Of a DNA stretch of 64,000 bases, positions 1 to 9,749 are shown one piece after another. The stretch covers positions 248,001-312,000 of the forward strand of contig CBFFRP010000182.1 of assembly GCA_965644295.1 (NCBI GenBank), written 5' to 3'. Within the stretch, counting starts at the first letter, position 1. Each line of letters opens with the position of its first letter. A model generated the notes under the pieces. The model did not search any database and was not told the DNA's origin. It saw only the letters and a program-made list of their open reading frames with translations. The translations under genes were made by a program, and so were the position numbers. This stretch comes from Paraphysomonas bandaiensis (lineage: Eukaryota > Chrysophyceae).

Positions 1-2490
1 AAGCAATATAGCATATAGTTTGCTTTTCTTCCAACATTGGTGTAAGCACAATTTCATGCCTATTTATAATGGCTATCCCGGAGAAGTTGTGGGCATCCCG
101 TGAGCCCGCATTCTATCTTCAAGCTCGGCTTTAACCACTTCCACCTCATGAGGTTTGAACACAATATGCTCGTGATCAAAAGAACCCACTCGTCTGCGAA
201 GATGGGAATGCTCATACTCATCTGCATCGATACCATCACGCTCCATTACTTTTCGTTTAGCTCGTTTAGGAACCCTACCCCTCAAAAAATGTCCACGACG
301 TAGCACATTGTCAAGTTCCATGTCCCGGATAATGTCATCCATTGTCTTACCATTATAGTACTCTATCTTAGAGTTTCGATCATGAAGAATGTCATCTCGT
401 ATCCTCAGAAGCGCCTTGCTCCAAATAGCCATCAATATCATAATATCATTACTTGATGGCAAGATTTCATCTACATCAAAGCGGTCATCATTGGCCTTTA
501 CTCTTGATTCGGTGGATGGACGACAACATGCATTAACAAGGTCCGTCACTCTTCTCATAATTTTTTTTAAAGTTTTCTCGTTGCTATCAGATTTACGAAT
601 TACATGATCATGTGCTACGTATTTCTTCATGATTCTTTCAGGAATAAAATAGTTCTTACATATACGCGATAGAATTATTCGATTATCCTTCTTATTATGT
701 TTGAAGAGCTTAAGCGCAGTCCATTTCTCTGTTGTGATTTCAGCGCGGAGAGATTGGAAATGCGTCGACATGGCATCGATGTCCTCATCATCGATACGTT
801 GTATTTTGTCCTTACTTTTTCTTTTAAGAGAGTGACCGTTTTCTCCTCGTTCCCCGTTTGCTGTATTCTGATTTCTGTAGCCGGGTTTATAGATGTCAGA
901 ATATTTAGGCTTGCTGTCGTTGATGTTACAAGGTTGACCGTTTACTCCGCCTTCCGATTTTTCTGAAGCCTGTATGTCGTGAGCCCGCATTCTATTTTCA
1001 AGCTCGGCTTTAACCACTTCCACCTCATGAGGCTTAAACAGAATATGCTCGTGATCGAAAGAACCCACTCGTCTGCGAAGATGGGAACGCTTATACTCAT
1101 CCGCATCGATACCATCAAGCTCCATTATTTTTCGTTTAGCTCGTTTAGGAACCCTACCCCTCAAATAATGTCCACGAGGTAGCACATGGTCAAGTTCCAT
1201 GTCCCGGATAATGTCATCCATTGTCTTACCATCATAGTGCTCAATACTAGAGTTTCGATCATGAAGAATGTCATCTCGCATCTTCAGAAGCGCCTTGCTC
1301 CAAATAGCCATCAATATCATAATACCATTATTTGATGGCAAGATTTCATCTACATCGAAGCGGTCATCATTGGCCTTTACTCTTGATTCGGCGAATGGAC
1401 GACAACATGCATTAATAAGGTCCGTTACTCTTTTCTTAATTTTTTTTAAAGTTTTCTCGTTGCTATCACACATACGAATATCATGTTGTGTTGGTGTTTC
1501 TATTCGTGTTAAGTATTTCTTCATGATAACCTTAGGAATAAAATTTTTCTTGCATTTAGCCTTCAGAATTATTCGATTTTTCCCATCATGTCTGAAGAGA
1601 TGATCTTTTTTCCATTGCGTTGTTGTGATATCAGTGCGGAGCTTGTTAAAATGAGTGCACACGAGATCGATGTCCTCATCCTCGATATGACACACTGTAC
1701 AGAAGAAAGATTCGGTATTGACGTCCCACCTATAGTCAGGAACATCTTGTATGCTATTGTTATACCCTTTACAGACGCTAGTGGGAAAATCATGCATCTC
1801 ATTCGAAGAAGCACTCATGGAGCCATCACCGTTAATACTAGAGCGATAGTCATAAGCAAGATCAGAGTCAAAGTCAAACTCAGAGTCAAAGTCAAACTCA
1901 GATGCGGCATTAAAGTTCCTATCAGCCATTGCTCGTAAAGTTATCGTCAATCTGTGAATGAAGCGTATGGTAGTTCAAGAACTAGCTTGTGTCTGTGTTA
2001 GTATACTGCAGAGTGCTGATTGCTGCAGAGATATGTGCATATACCATACTACGAAGTACAAGTGGGACTGTCCACTTTTTGGGTGATTCTCTGGCTCGAT
2101 CCTTCCTTAACATACTATGCATATAGCAGAGGGGTAGCTGGATATCCGGATATCTATTACTTATATAGTCCAAATCTTCCAAATTCAGAAACTTTTAGAG
2201 CTAAAAATAGGATTTTGTAAACCGATAAAAATCAAAATCTATAATCTAAAAAGTCATGAAAAATAGATGATTTTAAGTCTACTTTTATGATATAAATAAC
2301 TTACTTTTTTTCAACACTTCATGTTAAATACTGTGCTTTTCAACATCTCATAGTATATAATACATACTCTGTACATGCACATAGCTACAGTATATGTATA
2401 TATACTCACGTCATATGTCATATAAACAAACTCACCGCATCGTATGCTCTCTCCATATATTGAATACCTCCTTAGTCCAGACTCTTGCCA
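1..2490. repeat. Segmental duplication, copy 1 (gene family copy plus both flanks)
   Basis: The first 70 bases (3' flank of the minus-strand gene) match 12880-12950 closely, and the 5' flank from about 1985 to 2400 matches about 15015-15377, so gene plus both flanks were duplicated as one block. Similarity resumes at about 2430-2490 against 17025-17080, because the second copy is interrupted by a ~1.6-kb transposon relic. Differences are scattered substitutions and small indels, so the duplication is not brand new. The left end lies outside the window. Confidence 0.7.
73..1950 (-). CDS. Unrecognised two-domain family protein, copy 1 (625 aa)
   Basis: Single-exon reading frame. I do not recognise the family. 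The N-terminus is acidic with EFDFDS repeats (residues about 17-32), followed by two tandem copies of a ~230-residue domain (about 86-315 and 386-615). Each copy contains DDEDID, CTHF-like or STHF-like and NACCRP segments, RFDVDEILPS, the stretch LMAIWSKALL, GKTMDDIIRDMEL, a basic RVPKRAKRK block, and ends HLRRRVGSFDHEH then a charged helix. Residue 8 is an alternative Met start. No signal peptide or membrane segment is seen; the basic block could be a nuclear signal (inference). Related genes lie at 12949-15003 and 23201-23938. The two internal copies resemble each other at the DNA level, which points to recent duplication or gene conversion. Confidence 0.75.
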   Translation of the reverse strand: MTITLRAMADRNFNAASEFDFDSEFDFDSDLAYDYRSSINGDGSMSASSNEMHDFPTSVCKGYNNSIQDVPDYRWDVNTESFFCTVCHIEDEDIDLVCTHFNKLRTDITTTQWKKDHLFRHDGKNRIILKAKCKKNFIPKVIMKKYLTRIETPTQHDIRMCDSNEKTLKKIKKRVTDLINACCRPFAESRVKANDDRFDVDEILPSNNGIMILMAIWSKALLKMRDDILHDRNSSIEHYDGKTMDDIIRDMELDHVLPRGHYLRGRVPKRAKRKIMELDGIDADEYKRSHLRRRVGSFDHEHILFKPHEVEVVKAELENRMRAHDIQASEKSEGGVNGQPCNINDSKPKYSDIYKPGYRNQNTANGERGENGHSLKRKSKDKIQRIDDEDIDAMSTHFQSLRAEITTEKWTALKLFKHNKKDNRIILSRICKNYFIPERIMKKYVAHDHVIRKSDSNEKTLKKIMRRVTDLVNACCRPSTESRVKANDDRFDVDEILPSSNDIMILMAIWSKALLRIRDDILHDRNSKIEYYNGKTMDDIIRDMELDNVLRRGHFLRGRVPKRAKRKVMERDGIDADEYEHSHLRRRVGSFDHEHIVFKPHEVEVVKAELEDRMRAHGMPTTSPG

Positions 2491-3030
2491 TACACCTTGT
2501 TTGCTTTACAGCTCCACAATCCAGAGCATTGATATTACGCTCTTTACCTGTCTTAACTCCTGCTCATCTTTTATATTCGGGCCCTCATCTTGAATATGCA
2601 ACTCGCAGATGTACTGAGTTGTATAGATCCATAATTCTGCTTATAACTTGAGCTATTTCTCTTCAGGATATACCAGCATCATCTGAAGATCTCTACTCAC
2701 GCTGTTCTGAGGATGCAATGTTTCGGCATTAAAATTTAGTGGTAAAACATCGAACTCATCGGCAGTAAACTTTAATTCAGCAACTGTTCGTCCAAGCAAA
2801 GCATAACCATCCTCCTCGACCGACATGTAGCAAACATGAGCTGAGTTTTGCCAACTGACTGACCTGCTCGTAAACATACTTGTGTTTTCCTGGGACCATC
2901 AATACGAAAATCCTATGTAGATTCAGCAAACCTCCTATTGCTATGCAAGTATAATGTAGATCGTAGAAAGAAAACGCCGGGGTTTTATAACAATCAAAAC
3001 GTTAGTACGGCTAACATACTACTACCAACC
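2491..3030. other. Intergenic, no supported gene
   Basis: A 74-codon minus-strand frame (2653-2877) is the only open stretch. It has no recognisable motif and no conserved neighbour, so I do not call it a gene. Confidence 0.5.
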
Positions 3031-3620
3031 AGGTAATTTTATCCATCCGCTTACGACACCGGTTCTCTAAGAGAGATTCGGAAACACGAGTCTGAGCTTT
3101 TAGCTATTCCAATGTGTCAAAATGGCCGTGGCGATCGGCATGTATTGTTCTCACAAGTTTTACAACGAAGCTTTCGCAGCCATTTTAGCGCTTCTAAATT
3201 ACTATAGCGAGCCTCAATCGTATTTTAGCGCTTGGCAGGCAATGAGAGAAGAGCAGTTAGGCATCTGCAACTGTATTCATCCATTGATGTTGGTGCACCC
3301 GATAGAAATAAAGAGAGTGAAGGAACTGTTTTTGCACAGCGCGTTCTGGACAGCGCCGAGGTCACCAAGAGAGCTCGACTTGGTATCTATGACTTCAACT
3401 ACCGCTGCTTGCTTCATATTGAAGCACAATCTAATGTTGTTGAGAGGCTCTTTAGTCGTGCAAAGTTGATTATACCGCCGGAGCGTAGAAACATGAATTT
3501 TTTTCGTCTAGAATCGTTGCTATTCCTACAGCCAATTACATGTTGTGGGATGCTTATACCCTCCATGAAGCCCTGCATGATGTTAGAATTAGAAGTTCAA
3601 CTTAGTGAGAAAGCTTAGAT
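3031..3620 (+). pseudogene. hAT-type transposase relic (C-terminal dimerisation region)
   Basis: In the frame 3232-3618 the peptide VVERLFSRAKLIIPPERR followed by a SLLFL segment (about 3437-3530) has the pattern of the hAT C-terminal dimerisation domain (S/V-ERLFS-x-A then a Leu-rich helix). Upstream, 3122-3469 is open in another frame, so the reading frame is broken. The 5' part (3031-3160) is repeated at 9381-9510, which shows that the family is dispersed. No catalytic DDE region or clear terminal repeats are visible. The copia element at 3678 is inserted just downstream. Confidence 0.55.
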
Positions 3621-3677
3621 ATACAGTTTAAGAAGAAAATCATAGATTATAAGAGATATCATTCACCAACTCGGTGT

Positions 3678-3970
3678 TGTTGAGATCTGAAGATTCTATA
3701 TACTTGCAATTGAGTGCAGTATTATGTGAGATGCAAGGATCGAAAGATATATATGTAATTAGTACATTATATTATGTAGTATGAAACTGAAGTAGAAGTG
3801 GATGACTATACAGGATACGATCACTGAGTGTGTGGTTTGTACACTATAGTAGTAAATGAATGGTGTTGAACACATCGAACACAACTTAGGTTCTTTATCA
3901 TGTAATGTTTATAATTTCATCTTATCAGTTGAGAATAGTAAACCTTAGCAAATAATGTCAACTTCTGTTA
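3678..3970 (+). repeat. 5' LTR of copia element 1
   Basis: Starts TGTTGAGATC and ends ACTTCTGTTA; identical by eye to 8678-8970. Its last 16 bases carry the first ATG of the Gag-Pol frame (3955). Confidence 0.93.
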
Positions 3971-6228
3971 TGGTAGCGAATGCTAGTTGTAGGGATGGGG
4001 AAGATGACAAGAAGCTACGGTTTGACAAGAACCAAGCAGACTATTCAGCGAGAAAAATCAAGATGCATCTAATGAAGAAAAACCGAAACCATCTTGGCTT
4101 GGAGGACCCGCCAGCCGGAGGAAGGAATTTAGAGTCATGGAGAGAGCGTAATGATACCTGTGTTAGTACTATTTGGGAGGCTTGCGAGCATGACCCTGAT
4201 GTGTTGGAGGTAGCCAATCAATATTTGGAGGGGAAGGCAATTTTACCTGCTGATGATCCTGCTAAGGAGGTGTTATCCAGTGAGCTCCTTCAGACACTGG
4301 TTGATAGGTTCAGAGGCGAGATTGGGACTGTATTGGAGAAGACTACGGCAGAATACCATTCGTTCAAAATAAGGCCGGGGGAAAAGGTGTCTGTTGGGGT
4401 AGATCGACTGAACGGTATAATCCAGAAGCTCATAAAATTGGGACAACCGCAGACAGAGGCAAGTAAATTAGCAAAGATAAAAGCAGCGCTGCAGATAGAG
4501 GAATTACATGATTTATGGATGTCGGTAGCGATGATGCCTAAAGCAACAACTACATTTGATTCGGTGAAAGAGGCTTGTGAAGAGTATGACGAGGCTATGA
4601 CGCAGCTGAAGAAACTAAAGGGAGACAAATCTGAAGAGATCAATTTTACGGCGTCGAAGGAGCCAGTGGTTTGTTCATTTTGTCGGAAGAAGGGACATGT
4701 AGCAGCGAATTGTTATGCTAAGGAACGACAAAGAAAAATGGATAAGTTCAAAAGAAAAGGGAAGACAAAGGAAAAGGCTTCGAAGAGTGTGCAGCAGCCA
4801 GGATCAAAGGATTATACTGGTTGTCATATCTGTGGAGATTTTAGTCATAAAGCCCGACAGTGCAAGTCGAAAAAACGGAAGAACATAAAAAACCCGGATA
4901 ATGAGAATCCTCGAAAATCGAACAGGAAATTCGAGACAGAATGGAAGAAATACGTCAACGACGGAGAGTCGTCGGATGATGAAGCGAATATGTTTGGAGA
5001 AGAGGTTTTGCTATCGGTGGATACGTCGGAAGAACCTCGTGTATATCTGGACAGTTGTGCAAGTAAAAGACTGTTTATAGTAAAGGATAAAATTGCACTG
5101 GAGTCATTTACTCCTGAGTTTGGGGCAATCCAACTAACTAGAAAGGGTTCTCAATTGGAGACACAGGGAACTGGTACATTCGGGGAATGGAGAGACATCA
5201 GAGTTAGTGAAGAAGCGGTGAAGAACATTGTGTCAGGAGGAATGCTGAGATCAATGGGATACGGATTACAACTGCTTCGAAAGCCTAAAATCGTGGAATT
5301 GGACTCTGGAAACGAGGTGTTGACTGGAGAGTACGATGAGCATGGAGGAATGCCGTATGTGGACTTGATGGAGGTGTTAAATCTGCCAAATGTGTCTATG
5401 TGCAATCAGATGGAGGAGGTAAATTTGTCGGATAATACAGGACAAGATGCGTTGGATCGCTTACATGAGCGTACTGGACATGTCTCGAAATCGAAGTTAA
5501 TAGAAGCTCACCGACACATGTTATTCAGAGGATCAGGACTACAACGACATCACCTTTCGAAGGCAAAGGAGAAGAGTTGCAAGAAACCCCTGTGTAAATG
5601 GTGTGCCAAGGCGAAGATAACCAGGCATTCGTTCAAATCACGGGACAACGAAGAGCTAAGCGCAGTCAGGTTCCTGGAAAGAGTAACAGCGGACATCTCC
5701 GTCTATCTCAATTGTGAATCCAGACAAGGGTATAAGTACGTGCTCCTATTTACGGACTTAGCAACAAAGATGATATGGGAATATGGATTGAGGACTCGAA
5801 GCGGAGAGGAGGTGTTCAAATGTCTACGACACTTGTGCGAGGTCCACTTAGTGAAGTACGAGGGGTGGAACCGTATAGTGGAGTATCATGCCGATGGAGG
5901 ATCCGAACTTATTAGTCAGCAGATAAGAGAGTATCTGTTGCAGCGATATGGGACTCGGGTGTCACATACAACACGAGACACGCCAGAGCTCAACGCGGTG
6001 TCTGAGAGGAAATTCCGAACAATTGGGGAGATGACACTGACGATGTTGACGGCATCTGGACTTCCAAAGTCGTTCTGGTTTGATGCTTATCAAACTGCAT
6101 GTTACATTGTGCGACGAATGCCAACTCGGACGTGGCAAGGATGGATGTCTCCATATGAGTGTGTCCCAGGGGGAGCGTTCCCAGCCTATCGTGGCTACGG
6201 AAATGGGGGTGCAAAGCATATGTGCTAA
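3955..6228 (+). CDS. copia Gag-protease-integrase, 5' part of a frameshifted gag-pol
   Basis: Gag of a copia element with two CCHC knuckles, CSFCRKKGHVAANC (about residue 239) and CHICGDFSHKARQC (about 291). Then comes a protease-like site YLDSCAS (about 362), where family members normally have DSG or DTG. The integrase zinc-binding HHCC region follows (about 501-552), then the integrase core with Asp in TADIS, Asp in HADGGSE and Glu in NAVSERKF. The first ATG (3955) lies inside the LTR and a second in-frame ATG at 3970 straddles its end, so the primer-binding site is translated. The frame leaves the true one just after MSPYECVPG (about 6160-6180) and ends at 6228. The rest of integrase and RT continue in the frame of 6159-8552. 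The break sits at a run of five Gs. Confidence 0.9.
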   Translation: MSTSVMVANASCRDGEDDKKLRFDKNQADYSARKIKMHLMKKNRNHLGLEDPPAGGRNLESWRERNDTCVSTIWEACEHDPDVLEVANQYLEGKAILPADDPAKEVLSSELLQTLVDRFRGEIGTVLEKTTAEYHSFKIRPGEKVSVGVDRLNGIIQKLIKLGQPQTEASKLAKIKAALQIEELHDLWMSVAMMPKATTTFDSVKEACEEYDEAMTQLKKLKGDKSEEINFTASKEPVVCSFCRKKGHVAANCYAKERQRKMDKFKRKGKTKEKASKSVQQPGSKDYTGCHICGDFSHKARQCKSKKRKNIKNPDNENPRKSNRKFETEWKKYVNDGESSDDEANMFGEEVLLSVDTSEEPRVYLDSCASKRLFIVKDKIALESFTPEFGAIQLTRKGSQLETQGTGTFGEWRDIRVSEEAVKNIVSGGMLRSMGYGLQLLRKPKIVELDSGNEVLTGEYDEHGGMPYVDLMEVLNLPNVSMCNQMEEVNLSDNTGQDALDRLHERTGHVSKSKLIEAHRHMLFRGSGLQRHHLSKAKEKSCKKPLCKWCAKAKITRHSFKSRDNEELSAVRFLERVTADISVYLNCESRQGYKYVLLFTDLATKMIWEYGLRTRSGEEVFKCLRHLCEVHLVKYEGWNRIVEYHADGGSELISQQIREYLLQRYGTRVSHTTRDTPELNAVSERKFRTIGEMTLTMLTASGLPKSFWFDAYQTACYIVRRMPTRTWQGWMSPYECVPGGAFPAYRGYGNGGAKHMC
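3971..3980 (+). other. Primer-binding site (initiator-Met tRNA type)
   Basis: TGGTAGCGAA directly abuts the 5' LTR. Its first eight bases are complementary to the 3' end of initiator methionine tRNA as used by Ty1 (TGGTAGCGCC). The site lies within the translated frame. Confidence 0.75.
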
Positions 6229-8552
6229 CACCCAAGGCCGACAGGAGGAAGGACTGGGAGGACAAAGCAATGACAGGTTATTTCATAGGGTATCCAGCTG
6301 ATCGAAAAGGATACAAGGTGCTAGTGGGGGACACCGTAGTACACTCTGTACATGTATTATTTGATGAATCGGTACCTGAGAGGTCTCAGGATTATTATAG
6401 AGAGCTGGAGGAGGCTCAAGTGGCTATAGATCCCGAGGCTCGTCAACCGGGTGAGTTTGAGTATCTTATCGGAAAGCACCATGAGGATGGTGGTCTGCTA
6501 TACAAGACTAACAGAGTGGTGATAAGGAAGGGACTTATTGTGGGATACCGGTCGTTGGTTACTGGTAACCAGGTTCAAGTGGAGGATAAAACTCCTATTC
6601 ATATTGCTGACATCAAGAAGATGACAGAGGATCTTGCGCAGAGGGTGGTTAGGGCCAGAGTTACTGACAACCGTGACGGCGGTATCAGCGGAGTGGTGCC
6701 ACAGCAGTCGGAAAGTGGGCAGGTGCAGCCCCAGGCTGACTCAGCATTACCTTCGGGGGAAGGGACCCCTGCCGAGAATCATCCGCACGGCAAACGCGCA
6801 AGAACTCCAAGGACGGTAACGAATGTGTCGGTGTTAGGACAAATCCATCATTTGAGTGATGAGAGTGATGTGAGTGACCTTTTACAGGAGGCAGACTCAG
6901 TGTGGATGTCAGCGGAAGAGTCGACAGTGCCTCAGACACATCGTGAGTCCTTGGAGAGTGCCGAGCACAGGGAGTGGAGACGAGCTCGCCGTGTAGAGCG
7001 AGAGGGTTTGGCGAAGCGAGATACCATGGAGGTGACTCGTATACCGGACGGAGTCGTCCCACTGCACTCCAAGTACGTCTATGGAAAGAAGTACGATAAG
7101 GAGGGAGAGGTCCGCCGATATAAGGCTCGTCTTGTAGCAATCGGTTGTGGACAGCAGTCGAGTGGTTGGGCGAACCATTTCGCACCCGTTGTTAAGGGGG
7201 TAACAGTGCGACTGTTAATCGCCATAGCTTTCGTGATGAACATGGTAATTCATCAACTGGATGTGTCTAACGCATTTCTATATGCAGATATAGAGGGGGA
7301 TGTATATATGAAGGCAACTCCGGACTTTCAGCTGCCTGAGGGGTACTGCTTTAAGTTGAAGAAGTCGTTATACGGGCTTCGGAGTTCCCCGCGGTCGTGG
7401 TGGAAAACATTGGATAAATTCATACGATCTATGCATTTTAAACCATGTGTATTAGACCCGTGTTTGTATTATCAGTATAAGGGCGATGAATTGATATTAT
7501 TAACGATATATGTGGATGATATCCTAGTGTTAGGTCGTGATGTCAACATAGTGAAGGATATTAAAGCTCAACTGTGTGCCCGGTTTGATATGAAGGATAT
7601 GGGCGAGATGGAACATTTTCTGAATGTTCGAGTCACAAGAACGCCAGAGTATATTCGTCTTGACCAATCAGTATATGCGGCTAAGATCTTAGAAAAGTTT
7701 GAAAAGTATCTTGGGTCACCGCGAAAGGTACGGAAGAGTCCTCTACCGGCGGAAGCAATGGATTTAGTGGCAAAAGGGGCGCGGCATGAGCATACCGAGG
7801 AGGAACAGCTTATAGTAGATAACTTCCCATATCGGCCGCTGATAGGTGCATTACTATATCTATCGATGAACACGAGGCCGGATATTGCCTATGCAGTGGG
7901 AGTACTGTCTCGGTTCAGTAATAAGGTGAATATTGAAGTATGCAAGCTATTAACACATGTATGGCAATATATTCGTGGTTCTATTGACAAAGGGATTCAA
8001 TATGGGAGTAGACGGTTCGACTTCCATATGTTTACTGACGCGGATTGGGCGGGAGATCAGCTCTCCAGGAAGTCCACGTCGGGGTACGTTGGGTTTGCAG
8101 CGGGAGGGCCTATAGTCTGGCAGTCCAAACTGCAGACGACAGTGGCAACGTCAAGCATGCAGTCTGAGTATCAGTGTATTTACTCGGGTCTCCAAGAAGT
8201 GCTATGGGTTCGGGGGGTGACGGGTGAGATTAAGTTGAGGCTCATCAAACCCACACCATTCTTCATCGACAGTCAGAGTGCCCAGGATTTGGCCGAAAAC
8301 CCAGTGTTTCACAAGAAGTCGAAGCACATTGAGATTAAGTATCACATGGTGAGAGAGCACGTGGATCCCAATCAGTTCAATACGATTAAGTTAGTGCATG
8401 TGCATACATCGCAACAAGCAGCAGATATTTATACAAAGTCATTGGTTGGTTTATCATATATGGAGCAGAGAAAGAGAAATCTTGGAGAGAAAGTTAAGAG
8501 TTCCACTGAAGTGATTAATGAGGGACCAAGGGATAAAAGAAGGCGCAAGTAG
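6159..8552 (+). CDS. copia integrase C-terminus, reverse transcriptase and RNase H (3' part of frameshifted gag-pol)
   Basis: Continues the Pol polyprotein after the frameshift. It starts with the integrase C-terminal block (WLRKWGCKAYV, GYFIGYP), then a variable linker, then RT with LVAIGCGQ, HQLDVSNAFLYADIEGDVY, KSLYGLRSSPR and the catalytic YVDDILVLG (7509-7535). RNase H follows with FTDADWAGD, KSTSGY, SSMQSEYQ and DSQSAQDLAENP. The stop at 8552 is 125 bp before the 3' LTR. No other break is visible, so a single-base change separates this copy from a full-length polyprotein. Because the two LTRs are identical, the frameshift is either very recent or a base-call error in the G run. Confidence 0.92.
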   Translation: MCPRGSVPSLSWLRKWGCKAYVLTPKADRRKDWEDKAMTGYFIGYPADRKGYKVLVGDTVVHSVHVLFDESVPERSQDYYRELEEAQVAIDPEARQPGEFEYLIGKHHEDGGLLYKTNRVVIRKGLIVGYRSLVTGNQVQVEDKTPIHIADIKKMTEDLAQRVVRARVTDNRDGGISGVVPQQSESGQVQPQADSALPSGEGTPAENHPHGKRARTPRTVTNVSVLGQIHHLSDESDVSDLLQEADSVWMSAEESTVPQTHRESLESAEHREWRRARRVEREGLAKRDTMEVTRIPDGVVPLHSKYVYGKKYDKEGEVRRYKARLVAIGCGQQSSGWANHFAPVVKGVTVRLLIAIAFVMNMVIHQLDVSNAFLYADIEGDVYMKATPDFQLPEGYCFKLKKSLYGLRSSPRSWWKTLDKFIRSMHFKPCVLDPCLYYQYKGDELILLTIYVDDILVLGRDVNIVKDIKAQLCARFDMKDMGEMEHFLNVRVTRTPEYIRLDQSVYAAKILEKFEKYLGSPRKVRKSPLPAEAMDLVAKGARHEHTEEEQLIVDNFPYRPLIGALLYLSMNTRPDIAYAVGVLSRFSNKVNIEVCKLLTHVWQYIRGSIDKGIQYGSRRFDFHMFTDADWAGDQLSRKSTSGYVGFAAGGPIVWQSKLQTTVATSSMQSEYQCIYSGLQEVLWVRGVTGEIKLRLIKPTPFFIDSQSAQDLAENPVFHKKSKHIEIKYHMVREHVDPNQFNTIKLVHVHTSQQAADIYTKSLVGLSYMEQRKRNLGEKVKSSTEVINEGPRDKRRRK

Positions 8553-8666
8553 GTACTGAGTTTTTTAGACAGAGGTTTAGACTTAGAGATGAGTCTATTT
8601 TACTGTCAAGAATTTTTTTTATCTCAGGCATTCAATAGCTGGGAGGCGTCATAGTACAACACTCAA

Positions 8667-8677
8667 TTGAGGGGGAG
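8667..8677 (+). other. Polypurine tract of copia element 1
   Basis: TTGAGGGGGAG immediately precedes the 3' LTR and is the expected plus-strand priming site. The same tract is seen in the 50-kb fragment and, nearly identical, in the second copia element. Confidence 0.85.
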
Positions 8678-8970
8678 TGTTGAGATCTGAAGATTCTATA
8701 TACTTGCAATTGAGTGCAGTATTATGTGAGATGCAAGGATCGAAAGATATATATGTAATTAGTACATTATATTATGTAGTATGAAACTGAAGTAGAAGTG
8801 GATGACTATACAGGATACGATCACTGAGTGTGTGGTTTGTACACTATAGTAGTAAATGAATGGTGTTGAACACATCGAACACAACTTAGGTTCTTTATCA
8901 TGTAATGTTTATAATTTCATCTTATCAGTTGAGAATAGTAAACCTTAGCAAATAATGTCAACTTCTGTTA
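8678..8970 (+). repeat. 3' LTR of copia element 1
   Basis: Identical by eye to the 5' LTR, offset by exactly 5000 bp; followed by the GGTGT target duplication. Confidence 0.93.
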
Positions 8971-8975
8971 GGTGT

Positions 8976-9204
8976 ATCTCTACTACACCAATCATTTCTA
9001 GTACGATCTTACATCGTCACTATCTTTTACAGTCAATATATTTCAGTTTCAGTGCTGTAATAGCTATTATATCATAATACGGTTAGCTATTGTTATAGTT
9101 CTCATAATACGGTTAGCTACTACTGTATTCTTTGAGCAACGGTTGTATAATTAAAATATCTTAGAAACGACGAATTTAATTGCTCAAAAACAGCAAACTC
9201 AGCA
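8976..9204 (+). repeat. LTR-like repeat R1, copy interrupted by copia 1
   Basis: Similar throughout to 21632-21860 (shared TACTACACC, CATAATACGGTTAGCTA twice, and the end AACTCAGCA). A more diverged copy is at 11483-11666. The best-bounded copy starts TG and ends CA, which suggests a solo LTR of another element (inference). The first copia element is inserted at its left boundary. Confidence 0.6.
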
Positions 9205-9231
9205 CAAGAAGATCCTGGCACCTGATGGGTC

Positions 9232-9660
9232 AGTGGAGAGCGAGAAGTAGTTACAATTCGTTGTCTGCTATTTAACTAAAAATTAGTAGTTAAGGGAGCA
9301 CTACACTAACTATTATGAGCGGTATTATCTACTTAGTAGGTACTAATTATTAATGGCCATTGTAATTACTGGGAACTCTAACTAGGTAATTTTAGCCACC
9401 CGCATACGACACATGTTCTCTAAGAGAGGTTTGGAAACACGCGTCTGAGCTTTTTTAGCTATTCCAATGTGTCAAAATGACCGTGGCGATCGGCATGCAT
9501 TGTTCTCACAAGTGGAGAGCGAGAAGTAGTTACAATTCGTTGTCTGCTATTTAACTAAAAGTTAGTAATTAAGGGAGCACTACACTAACTATTATGAGCG
9601 GTATTATCTACTTAGTAGGTAGTAATGGCCATTATAATTGCCGGGAACTGGACTATTAAT
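9232..9660 (+). repeat. Duplicated segment, two units about 279 bp apart
   Basis: The stretch from AGTGGAGAGCGAGAAGTAG through the GAGCGGTATTATCTACTTAG segment occurs at about 9232-9390 and again at about 9511-9660. Between the units lies a fragment (9381-9510) also found at 3031-3160 next to the hAT relic. Nothing in it looks coding. Confidence 0.65.
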
Positions 9661-9749
9661 GACCGCGTGACGATCAGCACAAGTTTTAATGATCAATTTA
9701 CAACGAATATTTCGCAGCCGTTTTACCATAGCGAGCCTCAATCGAAATT

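Larger units (their letters stand above)
3678..8970 (+). mobile_element. Ty1/copia LTR retrotransposon, near-intact, very young
   Basis: Two direct LTRs of 293 bp (3678-3970 and 8678-8970) read as identical throughout. They are flanked by a 5-bp target duplication GGTGT (3673-3677 and 8971-8975). The order inside is Gag with two zinc knuckles, protease, integrase, reverse transcriptase, RNase H, which is the copia order. The LTR termini are TG...TA instead of the usual TG...CA. A primer-binding site follows the 5' LTR and a purine tract precedes the 3' LTR. Coding is interrupted by one frameshift near 6165-6180. The insertion lies in the LTR-like repeat family also found at 21632-21860. A decayed relative lies at 49951-51055. 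Confidence 0.95.

Noticed and set aside
100-1938. Plus-strand frames opposite gene family copy 1 (and the equivalents opposite copies 2 and 3)
   Set aside because: They are antisense shadows: they recur only because the coding strand is conserved, and they begin and end at arbitrary places.
2653-2877. Possible P-loop (an antisense-frame GQSVGKTQL in this stretch)
   Set aside because: Appears only in a short frame with stops nearby and with no other NTPase motif.
6159-6228. Programmed -1 ribosomal frameshift between the two Pol frames of copia element 1
   Set aside because: The break is in the middle of the integrase domain, not at a Gag/Pol boundary, and no slippery heptamer with a downstream fold is evident. 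A G-run indel is simpler.
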